A DNA stretch of 64,000 bases from Sporobolomyces roseus (taxonomy: Eukaryota; Basidiomycota; Microbotryomycetes; Sporidiobolales; Sporidiobolaceae): contig JADILM010000001.1 in the NCBI GenBank assembly GCA_016617785.1, positions 124,001 through 188,000 of the forward strand, written 5' to 3'. A program made the translations under genes and the position numbers. Below, piece by piece: positions 1 through 12,474 of the stretch (position 1 is its first letter; each line of letters starts with the position of its first letter). The notes beneath the pieces were generated by a model, which did no database searches, had not been told where the DNA came from, and saw only the letters and a program-made list of their open reading frames with translations.

Positions 1-1607
1 CTCACACTTCGGAGTCCTCTTCCTCCTCACTCGAGACACCTATCTCCTACGCTACGGATCCTGAGCATCCGAGTGACGAGCCCGCTCGAACAACCCGTCA
101 AAAGGTCGATCGTAGGCCTCCGAGTACCTTTGTGAGAATCTTCGAAATCCCTCTCGATAGTTACTTTCGCTGACTTCGCTTCTTTCTGCTAACAGTACCT
201 AAAGAAGAAAACCGAAATGAACCCTGCCGAGTTCCTTTGCGACCTAGCAACGTGTCCGCCGTCCGTTCATGAGTTGAAAGACGAAAAGATGGATCGAGGT
301 CGACCACCAACTCATCCGATTTGGAAGGAGAACGTATTCATCATCACTCGAGGTCTCGCACCATTGGCGGTTCAGCAGCTGGCGTATTGGGCGTATCCAG
401 GTGAGTTCTCAGTCTGTTGCGAGTCTGTCGTGATCGAATGCGGAGGCTCATCTTCGTTCTCCCAGATTCAAAATGGCATGTCGCTCTCGCCTATCCCTTC
501 TATTGGGTCTCCTTTGTCCTTTTTGCCTTGGCTCTTGTTCACCGGATGAATCGTAAGTACACGAACTAGCTCAAGGTCCGCGTTTGTGCGCTGACTTTGT
601 TTTTGCTCGTCCGCAAACGCAGACTATCTCGTTGTATACGGCACTCTCGACGAGAAGCAGATTGGCCGCGATAGAACTCCCGATAAGAGTATCATGCATC
701 TCGCCGGAGGAATCACTTCGTTCATGTTTGTTCGAACTGCGATTCCCTTCTTTTTACGTTACGAAGCCGAGGATCAACCGCTTCTCATGTTCAACTGGAC
801 CTATCCTCTAAGATTGGCACTCTGGGAAGTTACGCTCGACTACTTCTTTGTGAGTCTGCAACGAATTGCCCGATTCACCGATAGCGACTGACGAATCGAT
901 CGTCTTTCAGTATTGTTATCATCGCTTGACGCATGAGAACGACTACCTTTGGTCAATCCATCAGCACCACCACACCACGAAACACCCTACTCCCATCCTC
1001 TCTAGTGAGTCCTCACGACCTTGACCGCAACACAGCGAGTCTGAACTGACTTTTCGCTCTTTCAACAGTTCTCGCTGAATCTCGTCAAGAATTCCTCGAA
1101 GTCTTCTCGATCCCGCTCATCACCTCACTACTAGTCCCCATGAACTTCTCAGAGCTATACTTGACTATGTGCTACACTCTCGTAAGCGAAACTTGTCTAT
1201 ATCCGATAGTCGTTTTCTACTAATTCCCTTTCTCTCCTCTCAAATAGTACGTCGAATTCTTGGGCCACAGTGGTATTCGCGCCTTCTGGAACCACCCTAT
1301 CCTCGGATGGGCATTGAAACCATTCGGAATGGATCTTATCGTCGAAGATCATGATTTGCATCATCGTTTCGTGAGTTTCTGTTGTTCAAACTTATTTACC
1401 GCTCCCCTATTTACTCCTGCATTGCTACATAGGGGAAGGGCGGAAAGAACCCCGGAAGTTTTGGTAACTACGGGAAGCGTACGCGTATTCCACTTGTTCT
1501 GTTCGCTCGCACGACTCGCTAACGTTTCTGGTGTTGATACAGAAACCCGTATCTGGGACAGGGTCTTCGGCACCTGTATTGAGAGAGTCGAGTGTTACGG
1601 TATGTGA
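1..1607 (+). CDS. fatty-acid/sterol hydroxylase superfamily membrane protein, copy 1 (5' end off window)
   Basis: This is a di-iron membrane hydroxylase of the fatty acid hydroxylase/sterol desaturase superfamily, probably in the ER. Nine exons are visible: 1-131, 196-400, 466-552, 623-849, 911-1004, 1069-1181, 1248-1370, 1433-1478 and 1543-1607; the start codon lies left of the window. The three histidine clusters of the family are present: HRLTHEN, then HQHHHTTKH (exon 5), and HDLHHRF (exon 7). The C-terminus reads NYGKQTRIWDRVFGTC and ends shortly after. The gene matches exon for exon the complete copy at 26448-28178, but has an extra intron (1479-1542) and a small insertion just before NYGKQ. 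The exact substrate (sterol, sphingolipid or fatty acid) cannot be told from sequence. Superfamily assignment is secure; the specific reaction is unknown. Confidence 0.85.
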
Positions 1608-2127
1608 ACAGCTTTGGCGGTAATGACCATCGTTACACCGCTCCCTTTTGTACACACCTTTCGAATTTCCACTATCTTTCCAGTTCCCGCCCTCACGCTC
1701 TTTACGACAACTTCCACCATTGATTCTCTGTCTATCTGTAATGAAACAAACTCATACCTTACGCTACCGAGCCTCGGAAGTTCCAAGTAGAGAAGCGAGA
1801 AGGTGTTGAAATTGCGGATACAGACTGCTCTCGATGAAAAGGAAAAGGAAGCAGAGAGACTTTCGACCATGACCTACGCTATACAGCGGCTAACTCGTTC
1901 ACGAACGGTCAGCATGAGTAGCTTGGACGAGAGCAGTGAAGCCTGCTGAAACGAGTTTGCGAGCCCTTCGAAGAACGCAATTCTGTTTCTCTCTCCTGTT
2001 CCAATTGATCAAGTCGAACGACAGCCTATCATTGAACATTAGACACTAATCCTTTAAACTCACTACAAAGCTCATTCACCAACTCCTTCCTCTCCCCCTC
2101 CCGATCTCTTCTCCCTCCCTCCTTCGA
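1608..2127. other. intergenic, convergent 3' regions
   Basis: Between the stop of the hydroxylase and the stop of ORC5, which face each other. I see no supported gene. The part next to ORC5 is C/T-rich on the + strand. Confidence 0.6.
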
Positions 2128-4425
2128 CTAATCATCAATCCCAACCAATCTCTCTTTCCACTCTCTCCACCCAACACCCACTGCCAATCCCTCGACCTGA
2201 TCCCTACTCAACGGACACTTGAATCTAACCCCATCCAATTCCCCTTTCTCCCCGGTCCCACTCGCTCTCAATAACAATCTCAAACTCAACAACGTTTGAA
2301 CCTACTCACTCAAAACAACACTCAACGACACAATCAGTAGGGTAAAGGAGAAGAGAAGGGGGGGTAGGGAAAAGACGATTTACGGAAGAGAGGATTGAAG
2401 TAGTACCTATTGAAGGGGAACGGTGGGAATCTAAAATGGATTCAAAGATTGCGATCAAACGTTCCAAAGCGAAAGGTTTACCACCTGACATGAAAGCCGC
2501 TAGATTCCCCTACAATCGCCCTGAACGCATCAGCTCACCTCGCACATTACAAGAGAGAGAGAGAGAGAGAGGAAATACGTACTTTTTTCTTTTTGTTTGA
2601 AACTCCAGCTAGAATTTTTTTTGAACCACGTTTCGATTTCTTACCTTTACGAGCTACACCCTCTAGATCATCTACTTTGACAAACATTCTCACGTCTGAT
2701 TTTGGAGGGTTGTGAGCGGCGAGGTAGGAAGCGATGAGGAGGTATCGAGAGATTGAGGGGAGTGAACGAGTTAGGGATGAGAAGGAGGATTGAGGTCGAA
2801 TAGCTGCTTGGGAGAGAGACGAAGTTCGTTCTATTGATGGGCGGAGAGGGGCTTCGACTGAGGTAGAGGGAGTCGAGTCGAGGTAGATTGGTGCTTGGGG
2901 AGCTGAACGGATTTTACCGGAGAATGCGTGTTGGGAGGAGGAAGAGGTTGAGGCGAGATTTGAGAGGGAGGACGTGAGTGAGGTTCGGGGTTGTCCGATT
3001 CGGGAGAGTGTAGTGTTTAGGTAGGGTTGGAGAACGATTTTTAATCGATCCAATTTACCGGGAGGGATTGGAGCTACACTCAGTCGAGTCTTTCACTATC
3101 AGTTCACGGGATCGATTCATGAGAGATAGGGAGAGAGAGATAGAGAGAGCGTACGGTTACTCCCTTCGACGACTTCTAAACATTTCGACCATAATTTCGA
3201 ACTGTACCAACTCAAAGCATCCAAATCGTTCCCGATTGAGCTTTGTAACGTCATCGAGAGCAACTCGAGGAAAGTCTTGAACAGGAGTAAATGATCCGCT
3301 TGGGAGAGTCGAGAGGTCGGTTGAGGAGTTGAGAGAGGGGATGAAACGAATCGGCTGTAAAGGACGGAGATTTGATCTATTGCAAGGCAGAGAGTCAGTT
3401 ACGAAGAGGAAGTCAGGAAGAAAAGCGAGGAGGACGTACTCTCGAGAGGAGGAGGAGAGTATTCGAGGATGTAGGGAGAGAATAGTCCAACGAGCGTTTC
3501 CCGTGATTTCCGATAAGGGAATCGAGAGATCATGATCACCGTAATGGGTAATCCAGACTACAAAACATGACCTCGTTAGATCAATGATCGAGACAATTCA
3601 ATGAAGAAGCGAATTCTGACTTACGAGTTGTGCGAGTCGATGTACTGTCGAACTGAATGTTGAACCCATTCCCGTCTCTTTCGCTGCTCCCGCGGTACCG
3701 CCTCCTCCAGATCCAGCCGCTAAATCCCCCAACAACTCTGCGTGTTCAATCAAGATATATCTCCTATCTTTCTCCCCAATCGATTTCTCCCTATAATTCG
3801 ATAACGAAATCCCGGGTTCAAAGTCATCCTGTTCCCTTTCTGGCGATGTTGCAGATGAGGAGGAGAGGGAGAAGATGGTAGAGAGGGAATGATGGAATGC
3901 CTCCAAAGTGTTTCTAATCGGTTGTAATTTATTCGTTTCTTCTTTCATCGGTACTTTGAAATCCCACTCCAATTCCCACTTGTCCTCTTGATTCTCGTCT
4001 CCGATTTCCTCGGTATCTTGATCTTGATCATGTTGTAACTTTTGTCGTTTCCTCTTCCTCCCTGCCCCTCCCCCACTTTGCCTCCTGACTACTCTCAATC
4101 CTTGAAACCCTCTAGCTACCTCCCAATTCGCTAGTCCCATTTCATTCTCTCCCCATCGTTGATCCCATGCGGTGAATTGGTTCAAGATGAAATCAAAGAA
4201 TTGTTTAGTAGAATGTAATTGTTGTAGGTTTATTCGAGCTAATTTGGGCAGGAGCTGAGGGACTGTTGGTGGAGAGGAGAGGGGAGGAGAGGGGGAGAGG
4301 AGAGAGAGGATAGAGTGGGAGAGTGAGGAGGAGCTGGATGGGATCGGAGAATGGATAAAGATGGAGGAGGGAGGAGACGGGGACGAGATAAGGGATTCAA
4401 GTTGGGTCTGGAATGAGTTGGCCAT
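2128..4425 (-). CDS. ORC5: origin recognition complex subunit 5
   Basis: Subunit 5 of the six-subunit complex that marks replication origins and loads MCM helicase in the nucleus. Six exons on the minus strand, high to low: 3625-4425, 3440-3557, 3155-3376, 2583-3073, 2384-2509, 2128-2301, summing to 643 codons plus stop. The first exon carries the AAA+ half; the Walker A region is degenerate (IFIHSPIPSSSSS), while ILIEHAELLGDL resembles the Walker B strand. The C-terminal half shows the ORC5 signatures LPSISRYLLIASYLAAHNPP, a lysine-rich patch, KPFALERLIAIFESIL and, in the last exon, VRFKCPLSRDQVEGLAVGVGW. The methionine at 4425 is chosen because the 36 codons upstream are not family-like. 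An AG-repeat tract (about 2552-2571) sits in the intron after exon 4. High confidence on identity, slightly less on the start. Confidence 0.88.
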
Positions 4426-4664
4426 CCCGAGCTGAGTTGGGTTGGTCGGAATCAGAGTGGGAAACGTGAATACAAGAGGAGAGAGAGAGAAGAATAGAAT
4501 AGTTGACTTTTGACACTTCACTCTCGACAACAACTAGACGCGTTAATAATAACACAAAGATCACAAGATCAACTCTACATCAGGCTACACGCTCTTCAAA
4601 GAGTAGTCACTCAGATCCTTCAACCTTTGCCTTTGATCTATAATCTCATTTCCTCTACTCTACA

Positions 4665-7600
4665 ATGGTCTGGATAGTACGAGGTCACTTCAACTCTTCC
4701 CCTACAGGTACCTTCTTCCTCTCTTCCCCTCGATTCAACCCCGACTGATCCCTCTTGAGAGAGTAGATGCGATCGATGCGATTCCTTCCCTTTCATCTCA
4801 CTATCTCAGACCTAATCGAATTTACAAGACTGGAAGAGCAGGGGGAATGAGAGCAGAGGGAAAAGAGACGGGTCCGACTAGTAGAGACAGGTTGTATGAT
4901 TTCAAAATAAAGAGTTTGAGTGTGAGTAAAGATGGAGCTTGGGAATGGGAGACGCGAGGCAACGACTGGAACGAGGTGAGCTTCTCTCTGTCCTAATACT
5001 CGTGAGACTGAACTGAAGAGAAGACGGGGAATAGATGGACGATCCTACTTCAACGACGAATTTGGATCCTTATTCACTCAAACTCTACTCGCATCGTAAA
5101 CTATCAATGACTAGGAAAGGTCAAGAACAATCAGAGTCACTCACTCCCACTGTCGATGCAAGTGGGATCAAGACTGTAGAAGTAATGATCAAAGATGGAG
5201 ATAAATTTCAAGATTCAAAAGGATACGAATTCGAGTAAGTCTCTCTCTCTCTCTCTCCACCTCGCTCTATCATCGACATCGACACTGACCTTACAAACTC
5301 GTTTTATAGGTTCTCCTGGATCCCTCTAATCATTTGTCTCCCCTCCGCCTCTCTCAAACCCTCCTATAAACAACTCGCAAAATCCCTAGGATTCAAACTA
5401 TCTCCCTCTACTCCCCTCCCCCACCACACGCACTACATGATCCGTACCCTTTCCCCCTCCACGAACGCCTGTATCTCCGCTCTCCTAACCCTCCCCATAA
5501 TCTCCTCGACATTCCTAACTTCCCTTCAAAAAACAACTTCCCTTCCCCCCGTTCCCTCCGATCTCCCTCTCCCTCCAAACCCCCCTCAACCAGGTGCGAC
5601 TAAAGAAGAATTACAAGTATACGATAAACTCTTGATTCCTTATGAGAAACAACTCTTATCAATAAACTCTTCAATCGGTTCCCAACCTCATACTTATTTC
5701 GGTCATTCCCTCCTCGAAATCGATTTCGATGGTAATTGGCCGAGATCAGAAGATTATCTACCAGCCAAGAATCCAAAGTTTGAGACGTTTGAACCGGAAA
5801 AGTTTTGTAGAGTCGATGAAGGGAGAAAGGGGGTGTTTGAAGGGATTGGATTCGTTGATTTTAGAGGGGATGAATCATTAGTGAGCTCTACTTATCCCTT
5901 CGTTTTCTCTCTCTTTTATCGAGCTGATGTGTTAGGGAGGGTTGGGAATATAGGAAACGAATGATTCAAAATTGGTTAGATTGGGGAAAGGGAGTTTTAT
6001 AGGTTTCGATTCGTTCCTTCGTCGACCATTACCTGATACGAAAGAGATCGTGAAAGAGATTGAAGCGTTTCGAAAGAAAGAGAAATTGGGGAAAGAGAGA
6101 ATGGTATTGATTGCTGAGGTCGAGGGAATGGATACCGAGGGGAAGGAGAGATTGAAAGAAGTTAGGGATACGTGAGTGACCTCTTCTCTCATCTCCCTGG
6201 TGAGAGTGAGAGAACTGATGGAGTGTGTAAGAGAGGGAATAGGTTGGGATTGAAGAGAACGGTGAATGGAACGAGGGAGTTAATCCAAGTTTTATACGAA
6301 GTTGATTCGTCATCTCTCTTCCTTCCCGATCCACTCGAAGCTCACGACGAGGATGAAGACTCTCAATCACAAGCACCACGTCGTAAGCTCCTCCCTCTCC
6401 TTTCACTGACGAATAGAGAATTGATGTCTTCCGAGAGAGAAACTAGGTCAACCGCAACCTATCGCTTCTGGGATTAGTGCGACTCCTGGGTCGACGTTCG
6501 GAATGGAGCAGACTCCACCTTTCCCTACTGGTGGAGTAGGAGGAACTCATCCTGAATCGTCAGGGTTCGGTGGTCCAGTAGCTTCGGGATCGGGTGCAGG
6601 AACTCAAGCGAGAGATCAAGAAGAAACTCCTCAAGCTCAAGCCCCCGTCCCAGCAAAGAAGGTACGTATTCCTTCGGTATTAGCAACATGGTACCAGCTA
6701 AAATCTGAACGAGGAATCTATACAGTTAACTCGACGAGCTAAAACTGCTGGACGACCTTCAGAAATGATTCAATCCATGTTCTTCTCGAATCAAGACGAC
6801 GATCAAGGAGGAGGGAGTAAGGGTGCTAGTTCTTCTTCGAGTACGACGACTACGAGGGCGAGAACTCAGAATGATTATTCGATGGGAGGAGCGTCGGGTT
6901 CAAGGGACATGGATCTAGATTCTGCTCATTCACTCGTAGGATTCCTTTGCTTCTCTTCTCTACGTCCCGATCTGATGCAGGTTCGGATTATGTGTAGGCC
7001 GCACCTCCATCTGCTCAACCTGTCATTCCCGCTTCATCTTCCAAACCGACTCAATTGAAACGACGAGTCAACCCAACTTCTACCGCAGCTGCTCCTCCTC
7101 TATTCTACGATTTTGATTCACCACAACAAGCACGAGGAGGAGGAAGTGGAGGGGTAGAAACGCAAGGAGGTGGAGAAAGTAGGCATCAGGAAATGGTTAG
7201 AGAATCGGTTCCTCGTGCCGAGAGGATGAGGAGGTTGATGGAAGAAGACGAGAGGGAAATTGAGAGGGGACAAACTCAACCTCAAGGAGGAGGAGGAAAG
7301 GGCAAAGAGAAAGAGAAGCGGGATAGGAGTGAGAGTGTTGAGAATGATGGGAGGGAGAGGAAGAAGAAGAAAGAAGATAAGGTTGTCGAATCGGAGAAGA
7401 GATTGAGGGAGGCTAGCAATGAAGATGAGGAGGATGAAGGAGCGGTATCGCCACCACCGAAGAAGAAAGTCAAGAAAGTCGTGGTTCCTCCAACGGTTTC
7501 GAAGGAGGTTGCACCACCGAAGAACAAGAAGGAAGCTACTGCACTCAAGAAAGCTGAGAAAGAAGCACAAGAGAAGGAACAAGCTAAATTACTTCAGATG

Positions 7601-8800
7601 AAGGTAACGAAACGTAGAGGAGCCGAAAGGGATCAAGCTTTCAACGAAGATTTCAACGCCCTCAAGATTGTCAAACCTGTATTGAAAGGGATGCCGGAGA
7701 GGGAGAAGAAGAAGATTGGTTGGAACGAAGAAGATTCGGATGTAGAGAGGGATAGGATGATCAGAGAGGATCAGGAAGAAGGAGAAGGGGGAGAGGATGA
7801 GATGGATCCGACTAAATGGAGGACCGTTACTCAAGCTATGTTCAACGTTAGGGAACTCGACTTTGAGAAGAAGGAGAGGGCACCTCAGAGAACTGATATC
7901 GAGTTACCGGAGAAATGGCAAGGCAGAGCGAATTACAAACGATTCAGAGTCAGTCCCTCATTTCTCTCTTTCGATGCCCTCAATTCGTGGAACTGAGTCA
8001 TAAGGATGATCTACAGCCCAAGAACTCGAAGGAGCCTCGTATACCTCTCGCTTCTCGTCCTCAAATCGAACTTGCGATTCCCGATGCTGTCGATTTCGGT
8101 TTAGGAGAAGGTTCGAGCGCATTCCCTCACTACTTCACTGTACAACACGAACTGACACATCGAACGGTGCACACTCAGGTTACGTCGAGAAGAAGGGTCG
8201 ATCGTTCTCTCAGATCCAACACGAAGAATCAGAAGAAGAGGACGACGAGATGTTTTCGGAGCTCGCCATCGGAGGAAGCAAAGGAGGTAAGAAAGGACAA
8301 GCGAAACTCAACTTCTCCAAGAAAGCACCCGTCAAGAAAGCTCCAGCGAAGACTTCCGCTGCTTCGAAAGGGAAAGGAAAAGCGAAACAAATCGTTTTGG
8401 ATTCGGATGATGAAGACGAAGATTCTGGTGTTGGAAGCTCAAACACGCTCAAGGGTGATACGATGGATCTCGATGGTGATGATGACGATGACGATGGATT
8501 CGGGGGAGCCAGTGGGAGAGGTAGCAAAGCATCGTCGAGCTCGTCGAGGAGGAAACCGACTCCGGCGACTTCGACCGCGAAACGTCCGACTCGCAAGACT
8601 GCACCACAAACGATCATGATCGACGATAGCGAATCTGATTCTGATTCTGGGTTGACATTCAAGGTGAGCAGCAACCTCTTCTCTCTCTCGCTCGCTCGAT
8701 TACGTTGCTGCGTTCGTTCGGTGAAAGACGTTCGACTCGGTCGACTAACGACGACTCGAATCTTCCGCATCTACAGGGCTTTGGAAAGAAGGGTAGGTAG
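4665..8800 (+). CDS. NBS1: Nbs1/nibrin, Mre11-Rad50-Nbs1 complex subunit
   Basis: Regulatory subunit of the MRN complex that senses and processes DNA double-strand breaks and recruits Tel1/ATM. Twelve exons: 4665-4707, 4764-4975, 5035-5234, 5310-5880, 5954-6171, 6243-6382, 6447-6661, 6726-6935, 6998-7948, 8017-8139, 8214-8663, 8777-8800 (1118 codons). It begins MVWIVRGHF and has [12 protein letters not shown], as in the N-terminal FHA domain, followed by [14 protein letters not shown]-like block ([10 protein letters not shown], then [19 protein letters not shown] near residue 193) and a second BRCT-like region follow. A long charged, disordered segment leads to GRANYKRFR (about 912-920), the Mre11-binding basic motif, and an acidic stretch ending in DDEMF (about 965-975) that may be the Tel1-binding site. 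Larger than yeast or human Nbs1 because of the disordered linker. Overlapping splice choices exist at exons 6-7 and 10. Confidence 0.85.
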
Positions 8801-9539
8801 ACAGCGAGAGAGGCGGAGAATAGTGTACAGATTTCGCAAAATAGCTTTCCTACTTTTCGATCGACTACTTGAGCTTGTGAAAAGTTAGCCTCTTTTTAGC
8901 TTTGTTCTTCTTCTTTCGGCTCCTTCTTCTACTTCAGCCACGTGAGAACAGAACGCAGATCGTGAAAATACCGACTTTGCGAACAAAGGGAATCGCTTGC
9001 GAACTCCTTCTCATTTGCCCTCCTACGAGTCCTGCACTTGTGCCGTTGATTCACTGCTCGACTCAGATAGATAGCGACGGAAATACTCGAATAGTATGAT
9101 CTAGAAACTCACAACGGTCGTTGTCGGCGCTAACCTCTGCCTCTGAGTTTCGCTAGATAAATTCAGTTCCCTTTGTCCGTCCTCGCTGTCAATCCGGTTC
9201 GGATCTCGCTTTCGCTCCTACCGTGTGGTCTCTGATCTATCGGTCTCCCTTTCTTCCGAACGCGGTCCCGATTGTTGTTCTCAACCACCTTGTTTCCAAG
9301 GCGATTTCTCACCGCTCAGCCTTTTTCCCTCTTCTTTTCTCCCTTTTTTGGATTGTTCTTCGACTTCTCTGACACCTGTTTTGCGTCAAGCCTTGTCCTT
9401 CGTCGACGCTCAAGCACTCTCGACTTCCCTTGAAATAGGCCTTCTGTCGTTGACCTCCCTTCTCCTCTTTCTTCATCTCCCTTCTTTCCTTCCTCACCTC
9501 CACTTCCTCTTCACACTCGGAATCACTTTTCAACGTCAA
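8801..9539. other. intergenic, probable promoter/5' leader of the CaaX gene
   Basis: No supported gene. The last 300 bases before 9540 are C/T-rich on the + strand, as is common for fungal promoters and 5' leaders. Confidence 0.5.
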
Positions 9540-10102
9540 ATGGCTACCGTCGCTGCTATTCCCATGCCCACCTCCAGAGGTCACACACCGATGGTCTCAA
9601 CTTTCGATCCTTCGTTCTCTCCCGCTGGTTTACACCTTTCACCTTACGCTGGATCAAACGCTTCACCGAATAGCGGCTTCTCGTACCCTTCATCACCGTC
9701 GATGTCGAATCCAGCTATTCCAATGGGCTCACGTTACGAGAAAGTACCTTACTCTGGACCAGGATCCGCAACTTACGTTCGACAACCGACTCGTGCTCAA
9801 CTGGTCAGTCGCTTTCCCCTCTCGCATGAAGACGTCGAAGCAGTCGCTGATAGTCCACCTTGATGAACAGAAAGAGAACAATGGGGTGTTTGGTTCACCA
9901 AATCGACCTTATTTCTACAAAGATCCCGAAGAAAAACCTGTAAGTCTCTTCGTCGCGAGTTCCCTTTGTTCGCTCAAGCTGACTTCTCGCTGTTCGATAG
10001 TTTATCGATATTGATGGCAAAGTGTGCGGTGATCGATGGGTTTACGTTGACCCGCTGGACGGAGAATCGTCCTCGTCGAACACGAAATGTTGCATTATGT
10101 GA
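9540..10102 (+). CDS. small CaaX-terminated protein of unknown function
   Basis: A 144-residue protein encoded by three exons (9540-9803, 9871-9939, 10001-10102), all in phase 0. The N-terminal 90 residues are rich in Ser, Pro, Gly and Tyr and likely disordered. The C-terminal part contains PNRPYFYKDPEEKP and IDIDGKVCGDRWVYVDP, then a serine-rich spacer and the terminal tetrapeptide CCIM. CCIM fits a CaaX box; a terminal methionine is typical of farnesyltransferase substrates, so a lipid-anchored membrane-associated protein is inferred. It has no GTPase motifs, so it is not a Ras-type protein, and the sequence is too long and lacks the repeat layout expected of a lipopeptide pheromone precursor. 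I do not recognise the family. Confidence 0.75.
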
Positions 10103-10351
10103 ACTGCCCTCGCCGGTCGTCGTTTCTTCGTTCCTTCCCTCTATTTATTGGTTATACCTCGCTCTCCTGTCTATCCTTCTTCCTTCCCGCTTCCTCTCGT
10201 TATCAGTACCCTGTGTATCGCTTTTTGTTTCAGACTCTCCCTTTCTCTTTCCGATTCCTCGCATCCTCGCATCCTCGTTCCTTCTTGCAATCTTTGAGTC
10301 GTTCTTTCATTCACTATCAAGATATTGTCATAGTTTTACAGGCGCGAGTGA

Positions 10352-12474
10352 TCAGCGTAAAAGGTCTAGTAGAAAGCAAACCCATGAAAATAATACGACA
10401 ACACCAGCAACAATCAAGTAACCCCTGCCTCGTTTCGCCTCGTCGGGATCTAGCTTCACGGTTCCTGCCATAGCGTCCTCTTCGCCCTCATCCGATTCGC
10501 TAGCTTCACTCGTTTCATTCAGAAGACCGTACTGCTCCTCGTCCGCTCGTGGGCCTCTCAATCGTTCAGTCGATACCCTCATCCTCACGCTGCTCGACCT
10601 ATCTGCTGATAACTCCTTTCCTTTGGCAGTAGCTGAAGAATCTGTCCCGTCGAGTCCTCTCCTTCGCATGAGTCCCCAAAATGCGGCCACCAAGCCCAAT
10701 TGAACGAGCGATGCGGCGAGGAGAAAGAAGAGAGTCGAGTCTGGGTTGTCATGAGACGAGCGTGGGCTTGAAGGATCGTTGGAATGGTCGATTGGTTCGG
10801 AAAGGGAGAGGAGGAATCCAGAAATGCTCTGGAACACGATTGCTCCGGCCATTTCGAGCGACTTGTGTAGTGCGAGAGCGGCAGAGATACGTCTGGAGGA
10901 TGAGATTGTCAGCGCTAGAAGGAAGTGTCAAGTTGGAATGGAACGAGACTTACTCGGGACCGACGATTCGAGGGACTACGAGTACTGAGAGAAGAGGTCC
11001 GATACCGCAACTCAAGGCCCCTCCGAGGAAGACGAGAGTGTAGGGTACGACTGATGGCAGCTATATCACGGCGTTTGTGAGCGCAGGCAGCGAGGGACTC
11101 TGGATGAAGGGGACATACGAAGATCAATGCGGAAAACGAACAAGCCAGTCCAGCTGGCACAGCGAGATACAGCTTCGACATCAGATCGGATCGCTTGTCA
11201 AGAGCCCATCCGGCGAGTGGATACAGCTGTTGACCATAAAGCGAGCATCTAGCCGTGAGCGAAGAACGACGAAAAACGTTGAAAGAACTGAAAACGCACG
11301 AAAGTAGGAGAGAGCAGCAGAACCGATGCAGCTTTACTAGCTGGACCTTGTTCGATATCGTACACAGCTTGTAGTAGGTTCGTCGAGAGATGAATCGTCG
11401 TATACCAGACTCCAGCGAAACAGCAAATCGCGATGTAAAGCCAAAAAGGATCGCCGTATTGAGCGTAAGATGCGAGGGTGATTGTGCCATGCTTGTGAGT
11501 CGGTTGTGCGAGCGAAGAAGGTTGCCGACGAGGAAGACGCGAGAGGGACTTTTCGACTCGAGCGAAGATTAGGCAAGCGATGAACGAGATCAAGGCGAAA
11601 CCTGAGGCTGCAGCGAAGGGTAGTCGTGGTGAGATTGAGTGAAGCCAGTCCGATGTAGCTCCAGCGAGGAAGCTGTCGAGTGACGTATTCTGTTATACCC
11701 ACGCACTCTCGACGAGAGACGAATGTAAACTCACCTCGAGGTTTTCCCTAGAACGAGACCTAGAGCGACTGATCGACCTACCGAGCTCGACTTTGACGTG
11801 TTACTCGAGAGTATGATTGTCTCTTGAACGACGCTGACCGGAGAGATACCGCCGCCGAACAGGAGGAGACCACAAATCTAACAATATTGCGAAAATCAGC
11901 TCGACGCTAAGCTGAATGAAAAGGTGACAGCGGAGCTCACAGTTCCCGTGATACTGATCGGATGAAAGTGACCATCGTCTTGCGAGAAACAGACAACGAT
12001 CTGACCTAGCAGAACTAAGCCAGTCGCGACGATTCCGACTTTCGCAGCTCCGTATCTGTTGACAAGCGCTCGTCATTCTCCTTCCATCAAACAGAGGAGG
12101 AGGGGATTTGACGCACCTTGGTACGAGGAAGCCACTCAGCAGCGGCGTGACTGTGTTGAGCAGTTCGAAAGAAGCGATAAAACTCGCAAATCCAGTTTCC
12201 GAAGTCTTGAGACTCGACTTGATCGGGCCAAGACAGTACGCTCCAAAGTGTCTATTCACACCTCTCAATGTACGATCAGCTGGGAGCGCGACGGACATTG
12301 CAAAGAGAGAGGGCAAGAAAGGACTTACGAGCCGAGTCCGAGCAAACACGCACAAGCTAGCATGGTATACCGCTTGTAAGTATCTCCATCGTGTATCCCA
12401 TCAGTAAGCTCTCCAGCTCCGTATAAGTCTTCCTCGTTGCCGTCGAATTCTTGATCGCCTCTTCTTTCCTCCAT
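10352..12474 (-). CDS. major facilitator superfamily transporter (MFSD1-like)
   Basis: A 555-residue polytopic transporter from eight exons, high to low: 12329-12474, 12117-12251, 11941-12055, 11735-11877, 11300-11672, 11119-11226, 10954-11060, 10352-10892. The N-terminus is short and acidic. Hydrophobic helices follow (for example YTMLACACLLGLGS, LVLLGQIVVCF, GFALISFIACLIF, FWLYIAICCFAGVWY, FLGGALSCGIGPLLSVLV), with the MFS-type short loop PLAGWALDKRSD in the second half. Before the last helix there is a roughly 100-residue hydrophilic loop rich in Ser, Glu and Arg, and the protein ends just after that helix. The pattern recalls MFSD1-type lysosomal/vacuolar carriers; substrate is not predictable. 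It converges on the CaaX gene and is separated from the La gene by about 290 bases. Confidence 0.8.

Noticed and set aside
7118..7582. Long minus-strand open frame opposite NBS1
   Set aside because: It is the antisense of the Lys/Glu-rich linker; the composition (Leu/Phe/Ser runs) is what antisense of AAG/GAG codons gives.
9540..10102. Lipopeptide mating pheromone precursor
   Set aside because: It has a CaaX end, but at 144 residues with a structured-looking C-terminal half it is unlike short basidiomycete pheromone precursors, and no receptor or homeodomain genes are nearby.
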